Shown here: positions 9,209-17,442 of the stretch, one piece after another | Position numbering within the stretch: position 1 is the first letter of the stretch | How the letters are laid out: each line of letters begins with the position of its first letter | DNA from: Deminuibacter soli | Lineage (GTDB): Bacteria > Bacteroidota > Bacteroidia > Chitinophagales > Chitinophagaceae | Assembly (NCBI RefSeq): GCF_003412455.1 | Contig: NZ_QTJU01000006.1 | Location: 62,001-126,000 of the forward strand | Direction: 5' to 3' | Length of the DNA: 64,000 nucleotides | Program-made: the position numbers and the translations under genes | Notes under the pieces: model-generated | What the model was told of the DNA's origin: nothing | The model's input: the letters and a program-made list of their open reading frames with translations, nothing else | Database searches by the model: none

Positions 9209-10150
9209 CTACCATCCTTTGTATTGCAGCAAGGGATTGGTGACGTTCTCTTTATAAAATTGTACTGCTGTTTGTAAGGAGTGCCGCTGGTAGGCCGGCA
9301 TTACATACCGCACAGTTTCAGTTCCCTGCAGGCAAACGGTTACTTTCTCTGAACGCAGTATTTCCCTGCCTGTTTCGTAGTTCCAGTAACAACGGGTTAC
9401 TTTCTGCAAGCCTTTTTCCGTGATGGTGTTTACCGGGAAACTGATCTTCTTCCCATTGCCCAATTCAAACACAACCGATTTCAGGTTAATGGAAACAGGC
9501 GAACGGTAATACAGCCTGAATGCAGGCTGCACGTTGTTCTCCTTGGTTACCTGGTTGTAAAATGCAAGACCGATGGCCCTGGCCGTATCTGCATCATACC
9601 AGAACAGACCGTTATCGCCATAGTTACGCAAGTTGATGTTGGGGTATGCCTGTTCTTCCAAAGCCTGGTGATCGAGCGATACAATGGATAGTGTTTGATC
9701 GGCCACGCGCAGGTTCACTGCAAAGTCTTCATCGGAATAAACAGATTCCCGCACGTTTTTATAATCTGCATGACCAAAATACTGATCCAGCACTTTTTCT
9801 ATGCCTGCACGTTTATCACTGATGTTTTTCACTGTTAATGTTGCCGCTGTAACCATGCTGTCCCTGAAAGCATAGCGAACGGTTGAGAAATAGCGCTGCT
9901 CCGTAACCGGCAACGGATCAGATACCACACCTGTAGCCCCTTTATGCAAGGGTATTGCTGAACCGTTATCGAGCCTGTAACCAAACGGCACCAGGTCTTC
10001 TACCCCGAAAGGTTTCAGGAAACCGGCGCTCAGGTAAAACTGGTCGGTCGGCGTCCATCGATATGTATACTGTGCGCTTGCCTGCTGCACCTGCAGCAGA
10101 AAAAGCAAGGCCAGGAAGCAGATAACAATATGATTTAATTTCAGGATCAT
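9209..10150 (-). CDS. Secreted protein of unknown function in the PUL
   Basis: 313 residues with a clear signal peptide (hydrophobic core ICFLALLFLLQV, then ASAQ). I do not recognise the family. The composition suggests an all-beta protein with many aromatic residues (YTYRWTPTDQFYLSAGFLKP, NGLFWYDADTARAIGLAFYN). It starts one base after the stop codon of the upstream (alpha/alpha)-barrel gene, so the two are almost certainly co-translated, and it precedes the GH2 enzyme. Such a position suggests glycan binding or a new hydrolase or lyase, but this is inference from context only. Confidence 0.7.
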   Translation of the reverse strand: MILKLNHIVICFLALLFLLQVQQASAQYTYRWTPTDQFYLSAGFLKPFGVEDLVPFGYRLDNGSAIPLHKGATGVVSDPLPVTEQRYFSTVRYAFRDSMVTAATLTVKNISDKRAGIEKVLDQYFGHADYKNVRESVYSDEDFAVNLRVADQTLSIVSLDHQALEEQAYPNINLRNYGDNGLFWYDADTARAIGLAFYNQVTKENNVQPAFRLYYRSPVSINLKSVVFELGNGKKISFPVNTITEKGLQKVTRCYWNYETGREILRSEKVTVCLQGTETVRYVMPAYQRHSLQTAVQFYKENVTNPLLQYKGW

Positions 10151-10151
10151 G

Positions 10152-12416
10152 TTATTCTTTTTCTACCAGCCCGGATGTTTTCCCGTACTGTTCGTTTAAC
10201 TGTCTGCGCTGCGCCAATGGCAGCTTTTCAATTGCGTCTATATCCACGTTATTGAACGCATCTTTAAACCTGCAAAGCGGGTCCATCACGGCCGCCGTAT
10301 TCCAGGCAAGCCATTGCCGCACGCTGTGGCCGCGTGTATTGCCCGACAGCGAAAATGCTTCTGTTTGCAGGGCTTTGTACCTGTACCCCATGCTGCCATC
10401 CATATCCATTGTTTGCAACGTATTGTACATGGCCATACGTGCTACCTGCAACAGGTGTTTATCGCCGGTAAACAGGTACAGGCGGTAGTACTGGAAAGAA
10501 GAGAAGGATAAGCCATTGTCCACCCCCGAGTGGCCGGTGGCAATCAGCGTTTGCCCGGTGCCGGTTTTGTTTGCAGGGAAATCTGTAAGTGTATCTCCCT
10601 GGCTCATGGGCACATGGTAGGCATACATATAGGTTTCCGTGTATCGTGCGGCCTGTACAGCTGCATCCAGCCATTGATGATCTTTTGTATGATCATACAA
10701 AGCCATAAAGGCATACATGGCCTGCTGACCTGATTCGCGGTCTTTTACGTTGGGGTTGTCAATAACGCCGCCTACATACAGGTAATCGTTGTTAATGGCG
10801 TTCAGACTAAACACACCGGCCTTTACCGCGGCATCGAGATAACGCTGCTGCCGGGTAACGCGGTACAGCTCCACGAGGTAGCGGATCACGTTGGTGGTTG
10901 TGTATTTGCTGTTATGACCCGGTTTGCCATTATCCCACCAGTTATAGTTCAGGTAATAACTGCCGTCTTCATTCTGGTTGTTTACCAGCCAGTCGCCAAA
11001 GCCGGTACATAATTTCAGCCACGCAGGTTTGCTGATGTGGTGCCGCTGCATGATACTCCAGGCCAGCAATGCACCTTCCATGCCATCGCCTGCAATGCGC
11101 ATAAACTGCGGGTATTTACGCCAGCCGAATGGTTTGTCCACATACGGCTCGGCCCATGATTTAGGCAAGCCGTTATCTGTTGCAGCTTCCGCAGCCCAAA
11201 AGTCGAGCACCTTACAGGCTTTGTCAATCATAGACTGGTTGTTTGTTTCCAATCCGCAGCGCAACAGGTAATAGGCATTGGGTACCTGGAAGCCGATAAA
11301 GCCCATCTGGTAATCGTAAGCGCGCGTGTTGCCCGATGGCAGGTAAACAGAGAACGGCCAGCCCGGTGCGCCACCGATGTTGCGCCAGTAGTCGTTCAGC
11401 AACCGGGCTTCTTCGTTAAACACTGCCTTCATATTTTCCGTATGTACAGCAGAATGGTATTGTTGGTATGTATACTGCCAGGCATTGTTTAATGCTGAAG
11501 CGAAATCTGGTTCATGGGAAAACCGTACAGCCAGGGTATAACGGTGTTGTATACCTGTTTGTACCGGGTGGCTGCGCATGGCCCAGTTGCCTGTGCCCCT
11601 CGTAGCTATGGATTGCCCGGTTGTGAAAGAATAACGCGATACATAGGTGCGGTCGCCTTCACAACCCGGGAACTGGAACAGGGCAGTGAGGTTTTGCTGC
11701 TGCTGCAAACCGATGGCGCCAAACTGCATGCGGGCATCGGTTATGCGTGCCAGTCCGCTCTCCTCGAAAAAAGTCTGCGGGTCTGCAGACAGGTGCATCA
11801 GGGTAACCGTGCTGGCATTGTTTTTATTGCGGCACATGACCAATGGCAGTGGCAGCCTGTCTTCACGGAAGTAAAAATAGTTGCTGGCTGCATCTGCTGC
11901 CAGTGCATACTGCGGCAGGTAACGGTTGTCTTTATACCATGTGCCGGGTACAAACACTTCTGCATCTTTTATATCGTTCAGCGCATTGCCCTGCACACCA
12001 AAAAATGAATTGAACCATTTATCGCTGCCGGCTTTTAGCACATTTACCTCTCTGCTCATTACAAACGCAGCCTTGTCTGCCGCAAGTGTGTATACATCTT
12101 TTACAGCGAACCTGCTGCCGCCGGGTGTTTCAACAGTTGCTTCACCAACCCATGTTGCCGGTTGTTTGGTGAGGCGCCGGTAGTTTACCGCGTAACTCAC
12201 AGAATCGATCATCAGTGAAACCGGGTGGTTGTTATCATAAGTAGAAAAAATACTTCCCCGGTATTGCCAGCCAATGGCATAACCGCCTTCTTCATTGCGC
12301 GAAAACAGGATTGCTTCACCGCAACGGAGGCTATCCTGTGCTGTTGCGCTGTTGCTCCAACAAAGCGCACCCATTAATAATAGAACAATGCTTTTCAATG
12401 CTGTTTCTTTTTTCAT
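10152..12416 (-). CDS. Secreted putative (alpha/alpha)-barrel glycan-active enzyme, family not recognised
   Basis: 754 residues from the ATG at 12414-12416, chosen because it opens onto the signal peptide MKKETALKSIVLLLMGALCW ending ATAQ; an upstream in-frame ATG at 12470 lacks this. An N-terminal beta-rich domain (to about residue 330) is followed by a repeated-helix region typical of (alpha/alpha)6 toroids (NQNEDGSYYLNYNWW, VKDRESGQQAMYAFMALYDH). It is a paralogue of residues 45-770 of the protein at 3679-7191: both carry FREDR-PLP, an aromatic-rich YDYxMGF segment, RxxGDGM and DNPNV-D-E. It lacks the lectin modules and the T9SS tail. It sits directly after SusD in the operon, a typical place for the defining enzyme of a PUL. 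Glycosidase or polysaccharide lyase are both possible. Confidence 0.72.
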   Translation of the reverse strand: MKKETALKSIVLLLMGALCWSNSATAQDSLRCGEAILFSRNEEGGYAIGWQYRGSIFSTYDNNHPVSLMIDSVSYAVNYRRLTKQPATWVGEATVETPGGSRFAVKDVYTLAADKAAFVMSREVNVLKAGSDKWFNSFFGVQGNALNDIKDAEVFVPGTWYKDNRYLPQYALAADAASNYFYFREDRLPLPLVMCRNKNNASTVTLMHLSADPQTFFEESGLARITDARMQFGAIGLQQQQNLTALFQFPGCEGDRTYVSRYSFTTGQSIATRGTGNWAMRSHPVQTGIQHRYTLAVRFSHEPDFASALNNAWQYTYQQYHSAVHTENMKAVFNEEARLLNDYWRNIGGAPGWPFSVYLPSGNTRAYDYQMGFIGFQVPNAYYLLRCGLETNNQSMIDKACKVLDFWAAEAATDNGLPKSWAEPYVDKPFGWRKYPQFMRIAGDGMEGALLAWSIMQRHHISKPAWLKLCTGFGDWLVNNQNEDGSYYLNYNWWDNGKPGHNSKYTTTNVIRYLVELYRVTRQQRYLDAAVKAGVFSLNAINNDYLYVGGVIDNPNVKDRESGQQAMYAFMALYDHTKDHQWLDAAVQAARYTETYMYAYHVPMSQGDTLTDFPANKTGTGQTLIATGHSGVDNGLSFSSFQYYRLYLFTGDKHLLQVARMAMYNTLQTMDMDGSMGYRYKALQTEAFSLSGNTRGHSVRQWLAWNTAAVMDPLCRFKDAFNNVDIDAIEKLPLAQRRQLNEQYGKTSGLVEKE

Positions 12417-12501
12417 GTACGGGAAAGATGCCGGCCACAAAACTGCAACCGGCATCCTGCACACATTCAACTACACTTGATTATTGATTCTTGCTTGCCG
12501 T

Positions 12502-14142
12502 TTAATAGCCATCGTTTTGTTTAATCGCGCCCTTGCTTGCATCCAGTTCTGCCTGGGGCAGCGGCCACAGGTATTTCCTGTCTGCATGAAATACCCTGGT
12601 TTCAACAGGATAGGTTTTGGCTCCATTGTCGAATGTAAGTTTACCGGTTTCACCATTCACCGTACATTCCCTTGCAGTAATCAGCGCACCATCCAGCACC
12701 TGTTTGCCAATATCCCATCTCCTGATATCATACAGGCGCAAACCCTCCATCGCAAACTCTACCCTTCTTTCACGCCTTACCAGTGCGCGGCATTTTTCCT
12801 GGCTGCTGTATTTGGCCCTGTCTGTATTGGGTAAACCTGCCCTTGTACGTACTTTGTCAATGGCACTGTACATATCATTGTCCAGTTCACCTTTTTCAAT
12901 TTTAGCTTCCGCATAAATCAGGAATACTTCTGCGAACCTGATCAGCGGCACATCAAAACCGGCTTTGTTGTTCTGATCGGAAGTAATGGGATCGAAATAT
13001 TTCTTCAGCAGGTAGCCGGTTCTTGCACCACGCCAGTCTGACCACAGGTCAAGATTCTGTTGCCCTTTTCTTGTACCTTCTGTATAAAATTTCTTCCAGG
13101 GATCGAAGTAGCGGTCATCCCACCATTCACCCGGACAGATAACGGTTTGATTCAATCTCGGGTCGCGGTTCTTGTAAGGATTATTGGGATCGTATAAAGG
13201 CGAGCCTTCATCAATGGTGGTACCATCAATTACCTCGTAAGCCTGTACCAGGTTATCGGTAATATTCATCGATGCCCAGCCGTCTGTTAAATCGCCGTAT
13301 GGTACCAGCACCGGGTAAGCTGCCGTACCGCTGGTTGCATTGGGTGCATTCTGTTGTGCATACAGCCATTCTTTCTGGCTTAGTTTGTTGCCTGTTAAAA
13401 ACAAACCGCGGTAATCTTTATAGAGTTCAAATGTTCCCTCCATGTTCATCACCGTCTTTGCATCGGCAATGGCATCGTCCCATTTTTTATTGAACAGTTC
13501 AATCCTTGCCTTTAATGCCAGCGCGGCACCTTTGGTAACATGACCGGCAGATTCGAGATAATTCTGCACCGGCAAATCTGCCGCGGCCTCACCCAGTTCT
13601 TTGATCATCCAGGCAATCACTTCTTCTTCGGTATTGCGCGGCAGTACCTGGTCTGAGCCGAGTGTTTTTTCTATAATGGGCAACTTGCCATACAATTGCT
13701 GCATCACGAAATAATTGTAGGCGCGCAGAAAGCGGGCTTCTGCTTTATACTTCTTCTTTTTTGTTTCATCCATGGTTACCTGGTCAATGTTCTCGATAAA
13801 CAGGTTGCACCTTCTTACCTTGGTAAATTTGTAGTAATCCCTTCCCGGACTGGAAGCAGTATTGGTGCCGTTACCGATGGCCTGCATGCCCATCCATCCG
13901 TCGCGTGAATAGGCATTGTCGGTAGCACCATCGAGGAAAGTAACGTACCAGTAGTCATTCGGATCATCCCATTGCCCCAGGTTGTTGTAACAGGCGGTTA
14001 AGCCCATGGTAGCATCCTGCTCTGTTTTCCAGAATGTGCCGGTAGATAATTCATTCTTCGGTGTTACATCAAGGTCTTTGGTGCTGCATGCATGGAGGGC
14101 CATGACTGCAAGCGGATATATCAGGTAGTTTCTCTTTTTCAT
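12502..14142 (-). CDS. SusD/RagB family outer-membrane glycan-binding lipoprotein
   Basis: 546 residues. The signal peptide ends in the lipobox LHACS (Cys19), so it is lipidated and surface-anchored. The N-terminal TPR-like region includes DATMGLTACYNNLGQ and KAEARFLRAYNYFVMQQLYG, the classic SusD helices. The C-terminal part has VPLIRFAEVFLIYAEAKIEKG and the RRWDIGKQVL segment found near the end of this family. It pairs with the SusC protein encoded 18 bases upstream to form the lidded uptake complex for an oligosaccharide. It belongs to the minus-strand operon running on to the GH2 gene. Confidence 0.95.
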   Translation of the reverse strand: MKKRNYLIYPLAVMALHACSTKDLDVTPKNELSTGTFWKTEQDATMGLTACYNNLGQWDDPNDYWYVTFLDGATDNAYSRDGWMGMQAIGNGTNTASSPGRDYYKFTKVRRCNLFIENIDQVTMDETKKKKYKAEARFLRAYNYFVMQQLYGKLPIIEKTLGSDQVLPRNTEEEVIAWMIKELGEAAADLPVQNYLESAGHVTKGAALALKARIELFNKKWDDAIADAKTVMNMEGTFELYKDYRGLFLTGNKLSQKEWLYAQQNAPNATSGTAAYPVLVPYGDLTDGWASMNITDNLVQAYEVIDGTTIDEGSPLYDPNNPYKNRDPRLNQTVICPGEWWDDRYFDPWKKFYTEGTRKGQQNLDLWSDWRGARTGYLLKKYFDPITSDQNNKAGFDVPLIRFAEVFLIYAEAKIEKGELDNDMYSAIDKVRTRAGLPNTDRAKYSSQEKCRALVRRERRVEFAMEGLRLYDIRRWDIGKQVLDGALITARECTVNGETGKLTFDNGAKTYPVETRVFHADRKYLWPLPQAELDASKGAIKQNDGY

Positions 14143-14160
14143 AATTGCATTGTTCGGGAT

Positions 14161-17100
14161 TTAAAAAGTAACGTTTACGCCGGCTGCATATACTTTCATC
14201 AGCGGTACTACATCGTGCGGGTCTGAACCGTACAGGCCATTGCCGTACGAGATGGTTTCAGGATCCCACTGCAGGTAACCGTTCTTCTGAATGGTAAGCA
14301 GGTTGGAAGCTGTGACGTAAACCCTGATTTTCTGAATACCCAGTCTTTTGGTAGCTGCTGCCGGGAATGTATAACCCAGCTGCAGGTTCTTCAGTCGTAC
14401 ATAATCCCTGCTTTTTACACTAAAGCCGGAAGTGGTGATGTTGTGGTTCTGGTTTACGGTTAAACGCGGGTATTTCGCATCCATGTGTTCGGGTGTCCAA
14501 TGGTCTTCTGCCTGCCATGTCCTGATATTACCGCCGTTGCTGAAGGCATAGAATGCATCGCCTGACATGAGTTCTTTTACTTTGGCTGCACCCTGGAAAA
14601 ACACACCGAGGTCGAAACCTTTGTAAGCGCCGTTGAGGTTAAGGCCGAATGTCCAGTCAGGCACATCGCTGCCGCCAAGGAACACACGGTCGTTGCCGTC
14701 TATTTTACCATCCGGTTTTCCGTCAGGGCCACTTACATCCCTGAACTTAAGATCACCTGCTTTTACCGGCGCGCCTACCTGGTGCGGTGATTTCTGTGCC
14801 TCATCATCAGTGGCGAAAAAGCCTGTCCAGTCCCAGCCATAAAACTCACCCCATTTATGTCCCTGCTGGTATACACGGTCGCCGATAGACGGCGTTGCAT
14901 ATTTTGTAACCACATTGTAATTGTAGGCAACATTACCGGAGATGGTATATTCAAATGCGCCGGCATGGTTGTTATAACCCAGCAGCAATTCCACACCTTT
15001 GTTCTGCAATGCACCTGCATTCACGGTTGGCGCATCCAGGCCATATTCACGCGATACCGGTATTGAGCTGAGGATATTGTTTGTTTTGCGGCTGTACAAA
15101 TCAACTGTCACGTTGAAATGCGTGAACAGGTTGGCATCCAGGCCCAGGTTTACTTCATTCGTTTTCTCCCAGGTAATATCCGGGTTATTGGGTGAGGTTT
15201 GCGTGGCGCCTGTACTCAGCACATTGTTGAATGTATAGTTGGCGCCCAGTGCGATGCGCTGCATGTAGTAATACCTGGCCACACCGAGGTTATTACCAAG
15301 GCTTCCCCATGAGGCCCTGAGCTTAAGGTTATTGATCCAGCGTGCGCGCTTCATGAAATGCTCTTCAGATATGCGCCAGCCTGCAGATACGGACGGGAAA
15401 TATCCCCAACGGTTATCCGCAGCAAAACGAGAAGAGCCATCTGTTCTGAAATTCGCTTCCAGCAGGTATTTGCCGGCGTAATCATAATTCAGGCGGGCAA
15501 AATAGGAAGCTGTTTTATCCTCTACAGTGGAACCTTCTGCTTTGGCCGTGCTGGGATCTGCCGCGTTGATCTCTTCCACATTGTTATTGGGGAAACCGGA
15601 CCTTGCGAGGTAGTTGTAGCGGTCAATAAAGTATTCATACTGAAAACCGGCCAGTGCAGCAATGGTATGTTTATCCGCAATCCGTTTGGTGTAGTTAGCC
15701 TGCACAATCCATGTATTGGTTCTGTCGGTGTTGAGCCAGTTTTCACCATAGTTATCTTTCTGTGAAGAGCCGTCACCATAGTACATATCATACCTGCGGT
15801 TGTACTGTTTGTGCGTGTAGTTGTCAATGGTGTAAGAGCCTCTTACTTTCAGGTCTTTTACCGGCGTGGCTTCTGCATAAAATGTCTGGAAGATGCGCGT
15901 ATCATTGGCTTCGTTATGCCCGCCGTCTTTCGTCCACGCAATGGGGTTGCCATCCGCACCTTTGCCATACATACCGTTGCTGTATTTAAATACCGTAACA
16001 GAAGGAATGCGGTGCACCTGGCGCACCAGTCCGCCCCAAACAGGTTCCAGCACGGTAGAATACGTAATGCTGCTGTTGGTACCTACAGAAAACCAGCTGT
16101 TGATTTTAGCATCCAGGTTAAACCTTGGCGTGAGGCGCTGGTAACCGTTGGAGTAGATGCGGCCGTTCTGATCAAGATAGCCCAATGAAAAGAAATACTT
16201 CACTGCTTCCGTACCGCCTGTTACCTGCAGGGTATTGCTGTGCTGCAAACCATTGTTGCGGTACATTTCTTTTGAATAGTTGGAATTGGGATAATGATCA
16301 GGATCTGACCCGTCCCTGAATTTCTGTATCTCGGCATCTGTATAACGCGGGCTGCCGCCTTCGCCTACCAGCGCTTCGTTGATCAATCTTGCATAGTCCC
16401 ACGAGTTCTCAAATTTGGGTTTGTACACCAGGTCCTGCCAGCCCACATAACCGCTGTAGCTTACTACAGGCTTACCCAGCTTGCCTTTTTTGGTAGAAAT
16501 AAGAATAACACCATTTGCCGCACGGCTGCCGTAAATGGCTGCAGAAGCAGCATCTTTCAGCACGCTCACGGTGGCAATGTCTTCCGGGTTAATATCGTTG
16601 AGGGCGCTTTCCACACCATCGATGATCACCAGCGGGTTGGCAGATCCGGCGTTCATGCTCGATATACCGCGTATGCGTATAAAGGTTTTTTCACGACCCG
16701 GTGAACCACCCGAGTTCACTACCTGCAAGCCGGGCAGCTCGCCCTGCAATGCCTGCGTTACAGATGGTACAGGCCGGTCTTTCAACTGCTCTGAGCTAAT
16801 CTGGGCAACCGCGCCGGTTAAATCTACCTTGCGCTGTTTGCCATAACCAACAACCATAATTTCACCCAGGTTGTTGTTCTGCATTTTCAGCACAACCGTA
16901 ATGCTGTTCTGCGCAGCGCTTGTTTCCTGGTCGGCATAACCGATGGAGGACACATGCAGCGTAGACTGCCTGCTGGATACGGTTAAGGTAAACGTACCGT
17001 CATTCAGTGTTTGTGCGGCATTCTTAGTGCCCACTTCCGTCACCGTAGCACCGGGTATGCCCACACCTGTGCTGTCTGTAATAATACCTTTTATGCGCGC

Positions 17101-17229
17101 GGCATGCTGGGCAAATGCTGCCGTGCTGCAAAGAAAGAAAAGGAAAAGAAAGGGAACCGTTTTGCGGTTTAAGGGTTGCCGTTGGGCATTCCCCGCTTCC
17201 AGGCGAAGCTGGCGAAAAAAAGCAATCAT
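14161..17229 (-). CDS. SusC/RagA family TonB-linked outer-membrane transporter
   Basis: 1022 residues from the ATG at 17227-17229; an in-frame ATG at 17298 would add 23 residues ahead of a complete signal sequence (VPFLFLFFLCSTAAFAQ) and overlap the promoter, so the shorter form is preferred. After the signal come a carboxypeptidase-regulatory-like domain (IKGIITDSTGVGIPGATVTE), the TonB plug with the SusC signature (VVGYGKQRKVDLTGAVAQI, QALQGELPGLQV), and a long beta barrel ending in the aromatic strand AAGVNVTF. There is no STN domain, consistent with control by the divergent two-component system rather than an anti-sigma factor. First gene of the PUL operon. Confidence 0.95.
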   Translation of the reverse strand: MIAFFRQLRLEAGNAQRQPLNRKTVPFLFLFFLCSTAAFAQHAARIKGIITDSTGVGIPGATVTEVGTKNAAQTLNDGTFTLTVSSRQSTLHVSSIGYADQETSAAQNSITVVLKMQNNNLGEIMVVGYGKQRKVDLTGAVAQISSEQLKDRPVPSVTQALQGELPGLQVVNSGGSPGREKTFIRIRGISSMNAGSANPLVIIDGVESALNDINPEDIATVSVLKDAASAAIYGSRAANGVILISTKKGKLGKPVVSYSGYVGWQDLVYKPKFENSWDYARLINEALVGEGGSPRYTDAEIQKFRDGSDPDHYPNSNYSKEMYRNNGLQHSNTLQVTGGTEAVKYFFSLGYLDQNGRIYSNGYQRLTPRFNLDAKINSWFSVGTNSSITYSTVLEPVWGGLVRQVHRIPSVTVFKYSNGMYGKGADGNPIAWTKDGGHNEANDTRIFQTFYAEATPVKDLKVRGSYTIDNYTHKQYNRRYDMYYGDGSSQKDNYGENWLNTDRTNTWIVQANYTKRIADKHTIAALAGFQYEYFIDRYNYLARSGFPNNNVEEINAADPSTAKAEGSTVEDKTASYFARLNYDYAGKYLLEANFRTDGSSRFAADNRWGYFPSVSAGWRISEEHFMKRARWINNLKLRASWGSLGNNLGVARYYYMQRIALGANYTFNNVLSTGATQTSPNNPDITWEKTNEVNLGLDANLFTHFNVTVDLYSRKTNNILSSIPVSREYGLDAPTVNAGALQNKGVELLLGYNNHAGAFEYTISGNVAYNYNVVTKYATPSIGDRVYQQGHKWGEFYGWDWTGFFATDDEAQKSPHQVGAPVKAGDLKFRDVSGPDGKPDGKIDGNDRVFLGGSDVPDWTFGLNLNGAYKGFDLGVFFQGAAKVKELMSGDAFYAFSNGGNIRTWQAEDHWTPEHMDAKYPRLTVNQNHNITTSGFSVKSRDYVRLKNLQLGYTFPAAATKRLGIQKIRVYVTASNLLTIQKNGYLQWDPETISYGNGLYGSDPHDVVPLMKVYAAGVNVTF

Positions 17230-17297
17230 GGCGCAATCAGTTTGAGTTTGTAAATCCGTATTTGATACCACACCGTGCAAGCAGTGTTTAGATAGCA

Positions 17298-17325
17298 CAA
17301 ATGAAGAAATTGTTTTTTACTGCAA
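17298..17325 (-). promoter_or_regulatory. Candidate promoter of the SusC operon
   Basis: On the minus strand TTG (17323-17325) is followed after 17 bases by TTCATTTG (17298-17305), one base off the Bacteroidota -7 consensus TAnnTTTG. It would give a leader of roughly 60 bases before the chosen SusC start. Confidence 0.4.
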
Positions 17326-17404
17326 CGGGAAGAATCGTTTCAATAATGTTCAAAAACATCTCAAATTCAACATTGCGCCACAAACGGCTTCAGCAGAACG
17401 GGTA

Positions 17405-17433
17405 TTTGTACGTGGATTGAAACCCTATATTTG
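17405..17433 (+). promoter_or_regulatory. Bacteroidota-type promoter of the sensor kinase gene
   Basis: TTTG at 17405-17408 and TATATTTG at 17426-17433 with a 17-base spacer match the Bacteroidota consensus exactly. The expected start point is near 17439-17440, only 3-4 bases before the ATG at 17443, so the message would have almost no leader. Confidence 0.7.
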
Positions 17434-17442
17434 TAGTCCTTA

